Assembly (NCBI GenBank): GCA_000467715.1
Contig: AJFK01000216.1
Location: forward strand, 124,001 to 188,000
Source: Hysterium pulicare CBS 123377
Taxonomy: Eukaryota; Ascomycota; Dothideomycetes; Hysteriales; Hysteriaceae
Reading direction: 5' to 3'
Length of the DNA stretch: 64,000 nucleotides
Shown here piece by piece: positions 43,784 through 53,931 of the stretch. The notes under the pieces were generated by a model. It made no database searches. It was not told the DNA's origin and saw nothing but the letters and a program-made list of their open reading frames with translations. Both the position numbers and the translations under genes were made by a program. The stretch's first letter is position 1; each line of letters opens with the position of its first letter.

Positions 43784-44491
43784 AGTCATCGAATCAAGCA
43801 GAATATACGCACCCTACATTTTCCGATAAGGTTAGATTTGGTGGTCCTTACATTTTACAACTTTGAGCGAAGAGGCCGTATATACTGGATAGATTTAACG
43901 TCTTCATTTGTGCACGTTAACACTTCGGAAAAAGTGCTGCCCACTGGGTCGATACCTGCATTCCAAGTGGCTCTTCCATCTGGGCCAGCGTTTTGGGAGA
44001 ATTCCAGCCAAGGAGGAGCTGGACATATGTCAGATACAGGTGAATAAGTGGCCTGACTAGATTGAGGAAGAAAGAGAGCGGTTTGACCAAGAAGTGTAGG
44101 TGGGATCGAAACCAGCATCCCGGTGCCCAAGACCATTGCATCCACTACTTGGTCAATTGAAGCTATTCTTGGCCTGGTAGCCATCATCGTCATGATTGCA
44201 GTTCCATGTATTAGCTACAAATACTGGAAAGCCTCGACAAAGCGTGTGATATCCGAAAGTGCAATGTGGCTTGGGAGGCTGGTTCGAGGTAGGTCTTGCC
44301 ATATCGCACAAGTGATCCAAGTGGGATGGGAGCTGATCGTATCAGGTCCAAAAATGGCTATACCAGTAGAGCCTCGATTCTATCCCTCGCCTTACGATGC
44401 TGCAACCGAAGAGATCCAACAATGGCGAGAGCTGTCGACTCTACGAGCTCGTCGTCGCAGCCTTGATGACGTTGAGTCTGGAGAACAATAA
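43784..44491 (+). CDS. Possible small single-pass membrane protein
   Basis: The frame open from 43784 to 44039 can be joined at 44100 over a 60-bp GTGAAT...GTGTAG intron with a CTGAC branch site, giving the junction MSDTG|GIETSIPVPKTIAS. The joined frame has a strong hydrophobic helix (IEAILGLVAIIVMIAVPCI) about 20 residues past the junction and a basic, charged tail ending LDDVESGEQ. No ATG was found upstream in frame, so a 5' exon is missing from this model or the gene starts at an unrecognised site. No family is recognised. The single intron and membrane span argue for a real gene, but support is thin. Confidence 0.35.
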
Positions 44492-45081
44492 GGTAGAGCT
44501 TGGCGACACTGATGTTTCGTTTTGCGGTTGATCTTTGGCGTATGAAAGCGATAGACCTTTACGGTGTTGTACCTCTAGTATTGCGTCACCATAAGTTCGC
44601 AATGGGAAGGCAGGGTTGTTATCGAATAGTAAAGGTGTTATTTAGCTAATCCCTCATTTCGAGTGCTTGAGGCCGTGAAGCGGACTTTGAGAATGAGTGG
44701 CTTGAGCTCGGACCTAGAAGAAAAGCTAGGCTCGCGCACTTTCATGTCTCCATCAACACTTTCACTACGCAACGTCCACTAACTCGTCCAGCCTAAAACA
44801 TAACTTTTGACTTAGACATCTTTTGGATCTAACATGCAGGTTGTGACGGCCATGCCTTTTGACGAAACGTCTGGGCGCGGTTTGCTCCCTGCTGACTATT
44901 TCAAGGTGTTCAGAGATCTGAGGATTAAGCGACTAGTCGATTTCACCAGAATCTCTCATATGAGTTGGCTATCGCTGGCTATCTCTCGTCATTGTTTTGG
45001 TTGCAGAGCTAATGGTGTATGTCTCTGTGACCTCTAGCAATCACCGGCGGCCCTGCACTTGGGTCCGTGCAGGGGGACTGA
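44492..45081. other. Interval before the P450 fragment
   Basis: A 67-residue frame at 44834-45037 shows no P450 motif, so I do not count it as part of the fragment that follows. Nothing else is supported. Confidence 0.4.
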
Positions 45082-45623
45082 ATGGAGTCTTACCCAGCTA
45101 CAGGCTTGCCATTAGGTCGAGTTGCTCCGAAAGGAGGCGCAACAATCGCGGGGGCTTATTTCCCCGAGGGTGTAAGTAAAGTGCTACAATTGTTTTCGTC
45201 TTTCGCCTATTTAATTGTTTCGAAGAACACACTGACTGTATTGTGAAAGACCGTCGTAGGCATCAATTCTTGGGTAGCACACAACAATACTAGCGTTTTT
45301 GGCGAGGACGCAGCTACATTCAGACCAGAGCGATGGCTTGAGAGTACTAAAGAGCAAGTTCAGAAGATGGACAAATACTACCTCCCGGTGAGTAATCCCA
45401 TATCAACCTGGATGCAATTTGCTAATATCTGGCATAGTTTGGCCACGGCTCACGTACTTGCATTGGCAAAAATATCAGTCTTATGGAGATCTCGGTCCTC
45501 ATCCCACAACTCGTCCGCCAGTTCGACTTCCATCTGGCAAACCCGGCTGCGGAACTTGAGTGTGAGAACATCTGGTTTGTGAGACAGAGTAATTTCTTCT
45601 GTAGGGTAACTTTGAGGAAATGA
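45082..45623 (+). pseudogene. Cytochrome P450, C-terminal fragment only
   Basis: Three frame-compatible exons (45082-45171, 45250-45387, 45438-45623) encode 137 residues matching the end of a pisatin-demethylase-like P450. They contain PATGLPLGRVAPKGGATIAG, INSWVAHNNTSVFGEDAA, FRPERWLESTKEQVQKMD, the haem loop FGHGSRTCIG and the terminal ENIWFVRQSNFFCRVTLR. The introns have intact GT-AG signals. Everything upstream of the post-ExxR segment is missing: an in-frame stop directly precedes the first exon, and no I-helix or ExxR helix is found in the preceding 1 kb. It is a truncated relic or a 5'-deleted duplicate, unlikely to make an active enzyme. Retained splice sites and motif quality suggest fairly recent loss. 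Confidence 0.8.
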
Positions 45624-46058
45624 TACAATTGTATAAAGCCCTCGTCGACGAGGTGTACAAAGTAGGTTGACACAAGGACTCTTTTAATGTTGCTATATCC
45701 CGTTCATCTCCTTCTGCATGATTAGCTTGGCCTTTGCGTTACGCAATAACGTGCTTTCGCTGGCGCGGGCTTATCCGAAGCTTCTCTTATTCCTACATTT
45801 AATTATGTGTAGGCTAGAAAACAACTTATTGTGTACACCTAGATTCATCCATATGGAGAGATGATGAATTATGCCGTCTTTTTGCTTCTTGTCTATACAA
45901 ATTCGTACGAATATCTAGCCTGATTCTATCATAATGCATTCGATTACATCCTGGTCGACTAGAATAAAACGATTCATGAATCGGTAATAGTCATTACGAA
46001 ACCCACAGAACGCCCATATATATCCTTAACACCCGAAAAGGCTGAGCAATCCGATATA
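45624..46058. other. Intergenic, no supported gene
   Basis: These 435 bp are AT-rich in places (45790-45930) with no recognised gene. Confidence 0.45.
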
Positions 46059-46525
46059 TCACAACCGCGATATTGAGACCATTCCCCCACATACAGAACA
46101 CTTGGGTTTCGAGTGCCAAAGCGACGAATCAGAAGCAGTACTTTGCGAAGTGTTACTTCTCGGCAAACTAGGCCGCTGAGCTCCATTCTGGACTTTCTGA
46201 GCCCCATTCTGACCTATTTTTCATCTATTAGCCCAAAAGTTCTTCCCAATAATCACATTCAGTCGGAGAAACACTTACTCGACTCGTTGGGCTCGTTGCA
46301 ACATCCCATATATTCCTCCTCAAACTTCTGTTCCGCTTCTGGATGATTGGTCTCCCGCCATGGCCAGATTGGCCCGTCCCAGTCATCCCATCCCTCCTCG
46401 TAGGACTTGATGGCTGCCTTTTGTTGCTCCCATTCATCGTCGAAATGGAAGGTCATGGCAGTGTGTTGTGCGCGAAGGTGGCCTACGCAACTGCAGGCGC
46501 GATTGTTGTTTTGTTCGCCGGTCAT
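46059..46525 (-). CDS. Small Cys-containing hypothetical protein
   Basis: Minus-strand exons 46525-46279 and 46213-46059, joined over a 65-bp GTAAGT...AATAG intron with a GCTAAT branch site (codon a|gt), encode 133 residues. It starts MTGEQNNNRACSCVGHLR, has an acidic/aromatic centre (EEGWDDWDGPIWPW) and a CCNEP pair before the intron, and ends with a Ser/Gln-rich stretch and CSVCGG. The CSC, CC and CxxC groups could bind metal, but spacing does not match a zinc finger I know. There is no signal peptide or membrane helix. The consistent splice model and biased composition make a real gene likely. I do not recognise the family. Confidence 0.55.
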
Positions 46526-48017
46526 TGGAATTAGTGTTGATGAGGCGAAGATTGGTGGTTGATTGGTAGGAATTGGTTAAGCTTTGATGTGTGCTTTTGA
46601 TTTGGATGTGGATCTTGATGATGAGAATGATTCATTTGCGCCAGTAGGGAAGTCCTTTTATACATTTTGAGTCTTGAGATTATTCGGCTGGTCATGAGCA
46701 GTCAATCGTCGAAGCGGCTCGTAAGGTCGTGCCATTACTCAGAATATCTCGTGTTGTACGAGGGTCACGCATTCGGCGAGAATATCTCGGGTTGGAGTGG
46801 CGCTGTATTTCTCCATCATCACCAGCACAACACAGGGGTAAAGACAACCTTGGAACCTCAGCAGGGTTGGAAGAATTTTGTGTAGGCAGGGCAACTTCAA
46901 TTGAGAGTAGTTCTTTTGTCGATAATGGTCGATGATCTCCTTGACAAAGAAAGGTAACGATGGCAGCCAAAGGATATGTCGCCCTTGCTGCGGCAACCTC
47001 TTCCTTTCCATCCCACTGAATGACGACGTTCATTGCTCACCGCTCTCAACGTCATCAACGTCGCTGCCATCTCTCATTCCGCTTGTTCGATCAGTACATT
47101 GTGGAATGGCGATTTCTCGCATCCAGAACGTGTTATCGCGGCCCTTGGGCCATCAGCCCACACGAGCCAGGCGAGCGGAAGCCGCCGTGCATGTGGCGGG
47201 ACCGGCCTTGCATGTGAGCAACACGACTTCACATTTTCAACAACACCAGGGAATTCTTTGCAGCATGACCTGCGCTGAGTGTTAGCTCACCCCCTGAGCG
47301 GCCAGGACACAACGCAACTACACGCGCAGTGGAGAGAAATCCAGCATGGCCATATGAAGGTCCCCTGAGTAGACTCCGAAACGTATGGAAGAGGAAGACT
47401 TTGCACGTTCTTCGAAGCAATTCATATCAGAGATCTTGTCTTCCCATGACTGCCCTTCATTCTGCAACGCTTTTCGGACTGTAAGGAAAGGTAGTGGCGG
47501 TTAGTCAACGCGATGCCCTCAGAGCTAATGAGAAATCCACTCCGGAAGGATGATCCGGTCGAATAACTAGAGCTCAGCGGGTATGCTTCAGAGAAAGGGT
47601 GAATTGCTTACTACTTACCTGACAGATGCATCTAAATGGCCAGCACTGCCTTATACCACGTGTCTTTGCGGGTTTGTCACCACATCCTGCTTATTCTGGT
47701 GGTACAGTACCACAGGTTTCACCGAAAATCTTATTCTTCCTCATTGAATACCATTCCTCTCTTGGCGTACTTCTCCAATTTCCCTTATTTCCTTGCTTGA
47801 CCTTTTTAAAGAATGGTATGGGATCTATCACGATACCAGCGACTGAGCATATCCTAAGGTACTACAGAATGAGTCTCTCCGGAGAATACGACCGACCTCT
47901 CAGAGAAAACCACCGAAGGCTGGCCGACAGAGTTCAAATTGTCATGATGACCGCTCAGTACAAAAGAAAGACCGCAAAGACTCCGCTGTACGATGGCCGG
48001 ATATCAAAATCACAATT
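46526..48017. other. Intergenic, no supported gene
   Basis: The 1.5 kb between the small Cys protein and the F-box-like gene contains short overlapping frames on both strands without motifs. An open frame from 47626 overlaps the F-box-like start in another phase and looks like chance. Confidence 0.45.
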
Positions 48018-48893
48018 ATGTCATTGCCATCGAGACTCATCCTTCTTCCGCAAGAACTTCGAGACCAAATCTTGGGCTATTTACTTCCTTCTCTGCCAGT
48101 TGGCCGCCGGCCAGAACTACACACATGTCTCTGGGGTGCACATATGATCAAAGAATCATGGCGGCGTGAAACTTTTGGATACCATCCCTCCGTACCAGTC
48201 AGGGACAGACTACACCCGACCTTTCTCCTCATTAATCGTCAGCTCCACGGTGAGTGCCTTCAGCTGTACTTCAGTCGGAGCAACGTCACGATGCACGTGG
48301 AAGTGAAGAATACCTCGAAAGATCCACAGCATTTCGACTTCTCTCCGCACGTATTTTCACTACCAATGCTGAAGTACGTCACTCATGCTCGTATCTATGT
48401 TGGGTGGCATTACAACATCATCACGGGCGATTGCTTGTTCGACGAGGTTCATACAGCCTCCAATCTCTTACAAACCATCGACAAACTTGTAGCCCCGCTG
48501 CAAAACCTTGGGGACATTGAAGTACGGGTGCTCTTTTACTGGAAACACTGCGGAAAGCAACACCTCCTTTCCGTTGAAGATCTTTTCGACCTGATGGAAC
48601 CTTTCAAAGAGCACGCGGAAGAACGATGGCTGAACCGATTGCGAATAAGGACACCCGCAGATACCCTCATGAAGCCTAGGTTAGGAGCAGTCGGCTACAG
48701 GATCACTTCCTCCAAGGTGAATCGAGGTAAATTCAGTGGTGAAATGGAAGTTTTTGTCTCTGGAACCTTGGACCACGCCATGAGTATCCCGAAGCGAAGC
48801 ACCGTCAGTTACGATAGGCGTTATGGTATATCTGAAGTAGTGCCACAACCGACGCTCTGCCTGCGAAGTCTCGCCTGTGTGGGACGGGATTGA
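48018..48893 (+). CDS. F-box/2EXR-like domain protein
   Basis: This is a single exon of 291 residues. The N-terminus reads RLILLPQELRDQILGYLLPS, the short helix pair typical of fungal F-box-like proteins. It is followed by HPTFLLINRQLHGECLQLYF and a beta-rich segment (SNVTMHVEVKNTS), the layout of a large, poorly characterised fungal family (F-box-like or 2EXR). F-box proteins are substrate receptors for SCF ubiquitin ligases, but the Skp1-binding residues cannot be judged here and no LRR or WD repeats follow. The start is the first ATG and lies directly before the motif. Its location beside gene-poor, RIP-like sequence fits a lineage-specific family member. Confidence 0.7.
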   Translation: MSLPSRLILLPQELRDQILGYLLPSLPVGRRPELHTCLWGAHMIKESWRRETFGYHPSVPVRDRLHPTFLLINRQLHGECLQLYFSRSNVTMHVEVKNTSKDPQHFDFSPHVFSLPMLKYVTHARIYVGWHYNIITGDCLFDEVHTASNLLQTIDKLVAPLQNLGDIEVRVLFYWKHCGKQHLLSVEDLFDLMEPFKEHAEERWLNRLRIRTPADTLMKPRLGAVGYRITSSKVNRGKFSGEMEVFVSGTLDHAMSIPKRSTVSYDRRYGISEVVPQPTLCLRSLACVGRD

Positions 48894-51817
48894 ATTTATC
48901 GTTCATCTGCACTGGGATTATGTTATCTCGGTATGAAGGTCTCATTGATGGAGAATGGTAACGAAGTAATCTTAGTCTGGCTGATTGAGGGCATGCTGGT
49001 GGTGACAAATGGTAATTCATATAGCGGGGAGGTCGCGGTTGAGGAAGTGAGTAGAAATGCCGTTATCGCCTTTCCATTGATGTTCACCTACTGACTCCTA
49101 TCAGTCCGTCGCCTTAGGGCCAGGCTTCCAGTGAACTTGACGTGGGGTAAATGGCGAACATCTTTATCAATTTCTTCCCTCAATTTGTCCTTGTCACAAT
49201 CCTTTTCCAACTCTAGAAACTCGATCGCTGCATGCACGATATTTTTCTCTTACGCTCTGTCGCTCTGGCCCTCCTGGATCCACGTACCTCGCCTCGCCTA
49301 AGGCTTGGGTTATCCATTGTATCCGTCACTGGGCTATCCAGCTTATTTCATTTATCCTTTTTTCCATGAGAAACGGCCGACTTTCTTTCTACTATAGGGC
49401 TGCGCCGACAATACGATCCCCCCTCACCACCTCCCCGCTTATGGTTCGTGGGTCCTTTTACCTACTCTCTATGGTGAAAAATCTTCAAGATATGGACCAA
49501 ATCTCTAGGAGACCGAATATAAACGCACTAATCCATCATTCGCATGGGAGACCGCTAGTTCTTTCCCTTAAATATTCCCCATGGGATCGGCATTTGACGA
49601 GATGAAGTCATCATACATAACATTAGGAGACCATGATTGAAGCCCACACCTACAAATACCTACCCGATTGCTTTTGTCTTGACTCGAGACTGACCTGGCC
49701 CCGCTCAAAATGATGGGACCTCTTGCTTCTAGATTCTTTACTTACAGAAACTGTGCAGCGCGGCGGTGCTGTAGTGCTTGAACAACTGATTCTCATTGTT
49801 AACAATCAGGTATACTCTTGCAAATGTTTTCCAAGGCAGCTTTATACTGACCCTTAAGGGCATGTGAGCGAAACTCAATGTTACGGTTGGTGGAAGTTTA
49901 TGAGCTGTATACCCGGACGGCACGTATGATGCACACAGTTGTAGAATGTGATGCAGAACTGGGCAGTCACTTATTGAATTTACGGGAAATTGACCAATCG
50001 ATTGATCGTGGACTGATATGAAGCAGTCCGGGCCGATCCAATGGCTCCAATGTGGCTTTTCTCTAAGCCTTCAAAAGTGGCGGTCCCTCCGCCTTCGGCG
50101 TCATAACCAGTGACACGTCAAAAACATTCCCCGAAGTATACATGGCAGGCATGGCGATGAAAATACATACAAAGTGAGTCTCATAATCCCGTACTCTAAC
50201 AAACCAATTCGCAGGTACAGACATATCCGTTTGATTTGCGCTACTAACGGACAGTCTCCTCAATATCCCACCCGTCCTTGGCTTTGGTCGAAACATGACA
50301 AGGAAAGCCATTCAACAAACTACATATTCCTACTTCAATATAATCCTAAATCCCAGATATTACTAAACAACTTGAAAATGCAACCAAGCCCCCAATCGAC
50401 CGTCTCCGCGCCGACAAATAGCCTCCAAAATCTCCACCCACTCCTTCCACGAACGCTGGGTGGCCAGCCTCGGCAAAACAGATGACAGCAGCTTTGCGAG
50501 TCGCCCGGTGACGAAGAGCGGTGCTGGCTATGCTGGACACGTCATTGACCCTGCGTTTACGGTGGTAAAGTCGGATACAGCGGTGCATCGTTCCCACCAT
50601 TCCGCAACGAAAGATAATATATGATAGGCTTTCAGGACGACGGTGTGATTTTAGCTGTACGGCAATGTCAGCCTTTCTAAGATGTTCCATGAAGCCGCTG
50701 AACTGAACTACTCCTGTTCGCCGGTTACTGGTTCAAGAGTACGGACGAGGTCTTGTTCTTATCTTGATCACCAAAACTTCGTCTTCAATGACACACAGAC
50801 CTTAACTATACAATTTTCTATCTATCTAATATCTTCTAATTCTAATCTTAATTTTATTATTAATCCTTTTCCTGCCTTCCATACTCCAGCTACCACTCCA
50901 AACCCACTATCTACCTCCTCTCACCTCAATTAACTAATTCTAAGCACTAGAACACAACTTCACTCTTTACATTTACTCTCCTCTATTTAAGTACTTTATG
51001 AAAATTCTAAACTTCTTTTCCCTCCCACCCTAACCCAGCTTCCCCCCAAGAACCTTCACCCCCTCCTCTCAACAAGCCCAGCGCCTTTCAGACCCGCTCC
51101 AATACCTCAAAATCTCCTATTACCTTAAAATTCAGCATGTCCCATGTATCTATTGCATTCTAAATATTTTTAATCCTTACAAATAATGCCTTTAGGTATA
51201 TTCCGACCACAAACCTGAACCCAGCCCTTGTGGAGAAAACTAAGCTCTCATCTGGTCGCCAAGCAACCAGTGCCTATGAAAAGATCACCATCGTCAAATT
51301 CGCTAAGAGGGCATCACGCTGGATCGTTCACGGTGGGAACGACGCCGTGCGAAAGGCTGGGCGATCGATAGCGGGAGAACGGATGAGTGATGTGGCTAGA
51401 GGGAAGCGGCATTGAATGTTGAAGAACGAGGTTCGTGGTTCTGGGTTTTGTGTCTGTAGGGTGAGTTTAGATTGGGTGAGGTAGTGGTTGTGGATTGTAC
51501 TCGATTTGGGGGATTTAGGGTGGAGAGGATGGAGTTGAGTGGGTAGTGGAATATAAAGATGTTATTGCTTAAAGTTATACTAGGTAATGTAGTCTTCAAC
51601 TATTAAAGATGCCTATGTGTATTTAAATATAAGCTGTTGTGATATGCCGAGCTCGGTTGCAGGCCTTTAAGGAATCTTTGTACAGCGCGAGCACCCCTTC
51701 TATAGCCTTTTACTTAGTCCTGAATTAGGGTAAGGAAAAGGAGTGAATTAGATATTAAGAGAATAAGATATTTTTATATATTATAACCTGTAGAGTTGCA
51801 ATATACTAGACCCAATA
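48894..51817. other. Large gene-free interval with AT-rich islands
   Basis: Nearly 3 kb without a supported gene. A CpG-free block lies at 50783-51081. Next to it, 51230-51415 is a protein-like frame (VEKTKLSSGRQATSAYEK...) of normal composition, and an AT-rich stretch at 51541-51800 precedes the HAUS1 stop. Confidence 0.5.
50783..51081. repeat. CpG-free, G-poor island (RIP-like relic)
   Basis: No CpG is seen over about 300 bp, G is scarce on the plus strand and TA steps are common, while C remains frequent. The same one-sided skew occurs at 25501-25788 and 54167-54407. No coding remnant is recognisable. Confidence 0.45.
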
Positions 51818-52775
51818 CTATTTCTCCACAAGGCCCTCGAATAACCCATCTCTCCTCCTCCTTAACCCATCCAACTCCACTTCTAATTTCCCAACTTCCT
51901 TCCTTGCAGCCTCTTTCTCAGCAGGCAACCCCGCATACCTCTTTACCTCCGCTTCTAACTCCTCTACTCTATCCTTCAGAGCCCTAAGCTCTTTCTCTTC
52001 TTCCACTAATCTCGCCAACCCCTCCGACGTCGTTACCTCGCTCTTCCTATCCCTGTTCTGCTGAGGCGCCGAGGAGAGCGACGAGAGCTTATCCTCATAT
52101 TCTCTAAGCTTCGAGCGCAAAAGCTTCGTCTGTCTTGTCCAATCATTCGTTTGCCGGGCTAGTGAAGGTGGGGCGCTGAACTCGGGTGTTTGGAGTTCCT
52201 GAAGTTGGGTGCGGAGGAGCGAGAGTTGGGTTTGGAGGTAGGAATGGAGGGATTGAAGGTGCGCTAGGTGTTGGGAGAGAGTTTGGGAGGTTGTGGTGTG
52301 TTGAATTAGAGCGTGCGCGAGGGTTTCGGGGTCGGTGTTTGGTGTGGAGAGAATTACGGAGGTGCTGGCTAGGGCGTCGAGGCTTTGGTGTCCTGGGGGG
52401 GTGAGGTTGGAGGTTATGGTGGAGAGGATTTCGGCATTGGTGGGATTGGTTTCTGTCTTCCAGTTACTCGTCAGTCAAATAGTTCTATTCCATGTCGTAT
52501 CGAATGGAAACTTTTGTCCACACCTCTTCCAGCTCCTTCAAGGTTTCCCTCTCCAACCTCTCCATCAGAGCGCGTTCCTCGTCTGCTCGCTCATTGGCCA
52601 TTGCTAATGCGCGAAGTGCTTTTAGCGTATCCTCGTTGCGTTCGAAGCTCGGGATGGTGCGGCCAGCGTATTTATAGCTTAACCAGCTTTCTATCTGCGC
52701 CCAGTCTTGGGCCTGGGCGCGTTGTTGACGGGCTTTGGAGGGGGAGAAGAGGTCGGATGGTGTGAGGGAGTCCAT
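51818..52775 (-). CDS. HAUS1: HAUS1-like augmin subunit
   Basis: Minus-strand exon 1 (52775 to 52512) and exon 2 (52456 to 51818) give about 300 residues of almost pure alpha-helical, coiled-coil sequence. The N-terminus MDSLTPSDLFSPSKARQQ, then WAQIESWLSYKYAGRTIPSF and FERNEDTLKALRALA match the fungal HAUS1 pattern as I remember it. Exon 2 carries two coiled coils (about 150-195 and 215-300), ending LRRRRDGLFEGLVEK. Augmin recruits gamma-tubulin to spindle microtubules to nucleate new ones; in Aspergillus it is present but dispensable. The donor could be GTTTCC (52511) or GTGTGG (52523), both phase 0, differing by four residues. The start at the second Met is preferred because upstream residues are not family-like. 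Confidence 0.72.
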
Positions 52776-53194
52776 TTCAAAATGCTTGGCCAATTTCGTA
52801 CCGGCACTACGGTATAAGAATATGTATGGTGAATGGGAGGTGTGGAGTGTGGAAGTGAAGTGCGTGAATGGGTCAACAAACGGAATCTGTCCCACTTGGC
52901 CTGTGCAGTTTTACCCCAGATTCTCAGCCCTACCAATGACGTTAGTGTGATAAAGCTACACACTATCAGACAGCTGGACACATCAAGCAACCCTCTCTGC
53001 TTGGCCACTTTCTGCCTACCTATCTGTTCTATTTCAATCAACTGTCCTTATCGAAAGCTCCCAAGACGACCTCACCAATTATCAACCGCAAGCTCTTCCT
53101 TGCCACAATCATCCTCATAACAGCTCTCACCCTGCCTCTCTTCCCGCGTCTCCTCCGCGCTTTCAGCGGTTCCTCACGGAGCACAAATATCAGC
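52776..53194. promoter_or_regulatory. Divergent region of HAUS1 and PCM1 with an in-frame hydrophobic frame
   Basis: These 419 bp separate the two start codons. The PCM1 frame stays open upstream back to 52946 and its last 40 codons (from about 53075) encode a strongly hydrophobic segment with basic flanks (NRKLFLATIILITALTLPLF). There is no in-frame ATG. Confidence 0.5.
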
Positions 53195-53931
53195 ATGGCC
53201 TGGAGAAGCTCCGGCAGTACCAATGCCGCCTTAATCAAAAACATGGCCGACAATGGCCTCATCACAGCCGATCGCGTGAAGGAGGCAATGCTAGGTGTAA
53301 GTCCTCAACTCCTCGCCCCAAGCCCTAGAAGAATCTTCCGCTAAACGGTCGAGGCTGGAAGGTCGACCGAGCCCATTACTCTCCTACCGCTCCCTACGAA
53401 GACTCTCCCCAACCCATCGGCCACCGCGCTACAATCAGCGCACCGCACATGCATGCCGGAGCCTGTGAATCACTGCTTCCTTATCTGAACCCTGGTGCGA
53501 AGGTCCTGGATATCGGATCCGGGTCCGGCTACCTCACACACGTCTTCGCAAATCTAGTCGGTCCCACTGGCCAGGTTATTGGGGTGGATCACATCCAACC
53601 GCTAGTCGACCTAGCCGCCGCCAACATGGCAAAGAGCACCGAAGGCGCGAAGCTGTTGGAGACAGGACAAGTCAACTTCATTAAAGCGGATGGCCGGAAG
53701 GGATGGAAGGAGAGCGCCCCTTACGATGCTATTCACGTGGGGGCGGCGGCCGCAGAACATCACAAGGAGCTGGCGGACCAATTGAAGGCTCCCGGACGCA
53801 TGTTTGTCCCTGTTGCCGAGGGCTGGATGCAACATATCTATGTTGTGGATAAGAAGGAGGATGGAAGTGTGGAGAAGAAGAAAATGTATGGGGTGCAGTA
53901 TGTGCCGTTGACGGATGCGCCCAATGAGTGA
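53195..53931 (+). CDS. PCM1: Protein-L-isoaspartate O-methyltransferase
   Basis: Exons 53195-53296 and 53362-53931 give 223 residues, the usual length. The enzyme uses S-adenosylmethionine to methylate L-isoaspartyl residues and so starts repair of aged proteins. Family signatures are MAWRSSGSTNAALIKNMADN, VDRAHYSPTAPYEDSPQPIG, ISAPHMHAGACE, the SAM-binding VLDIGSGSGYLT, and the post-II motif YDAIHVGAAA. The intron (65 bp) has a GTAAGT donor; its branch site is weak (GCTAAA). The start is the ATG before the conserved N-terminus. The upstream frame remains open and hydrophobic, which may indicate an alternative, membrane- or organelle-directed form from another start. Confidence 0.93.

Noticed and set aside
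47626-48147. A 173-residue frame overlapping the F-box-like gene start
   Set aside because: It runs in a different phase through the F-box-like coding sequence, lacks motifs and ends within that gene.
52776-52895. N-terminal extension of HAUS1 (40 extra codons)
   Set aside because: No ATG opens the extension, and the family-like sequence begins at the Met at 52775.
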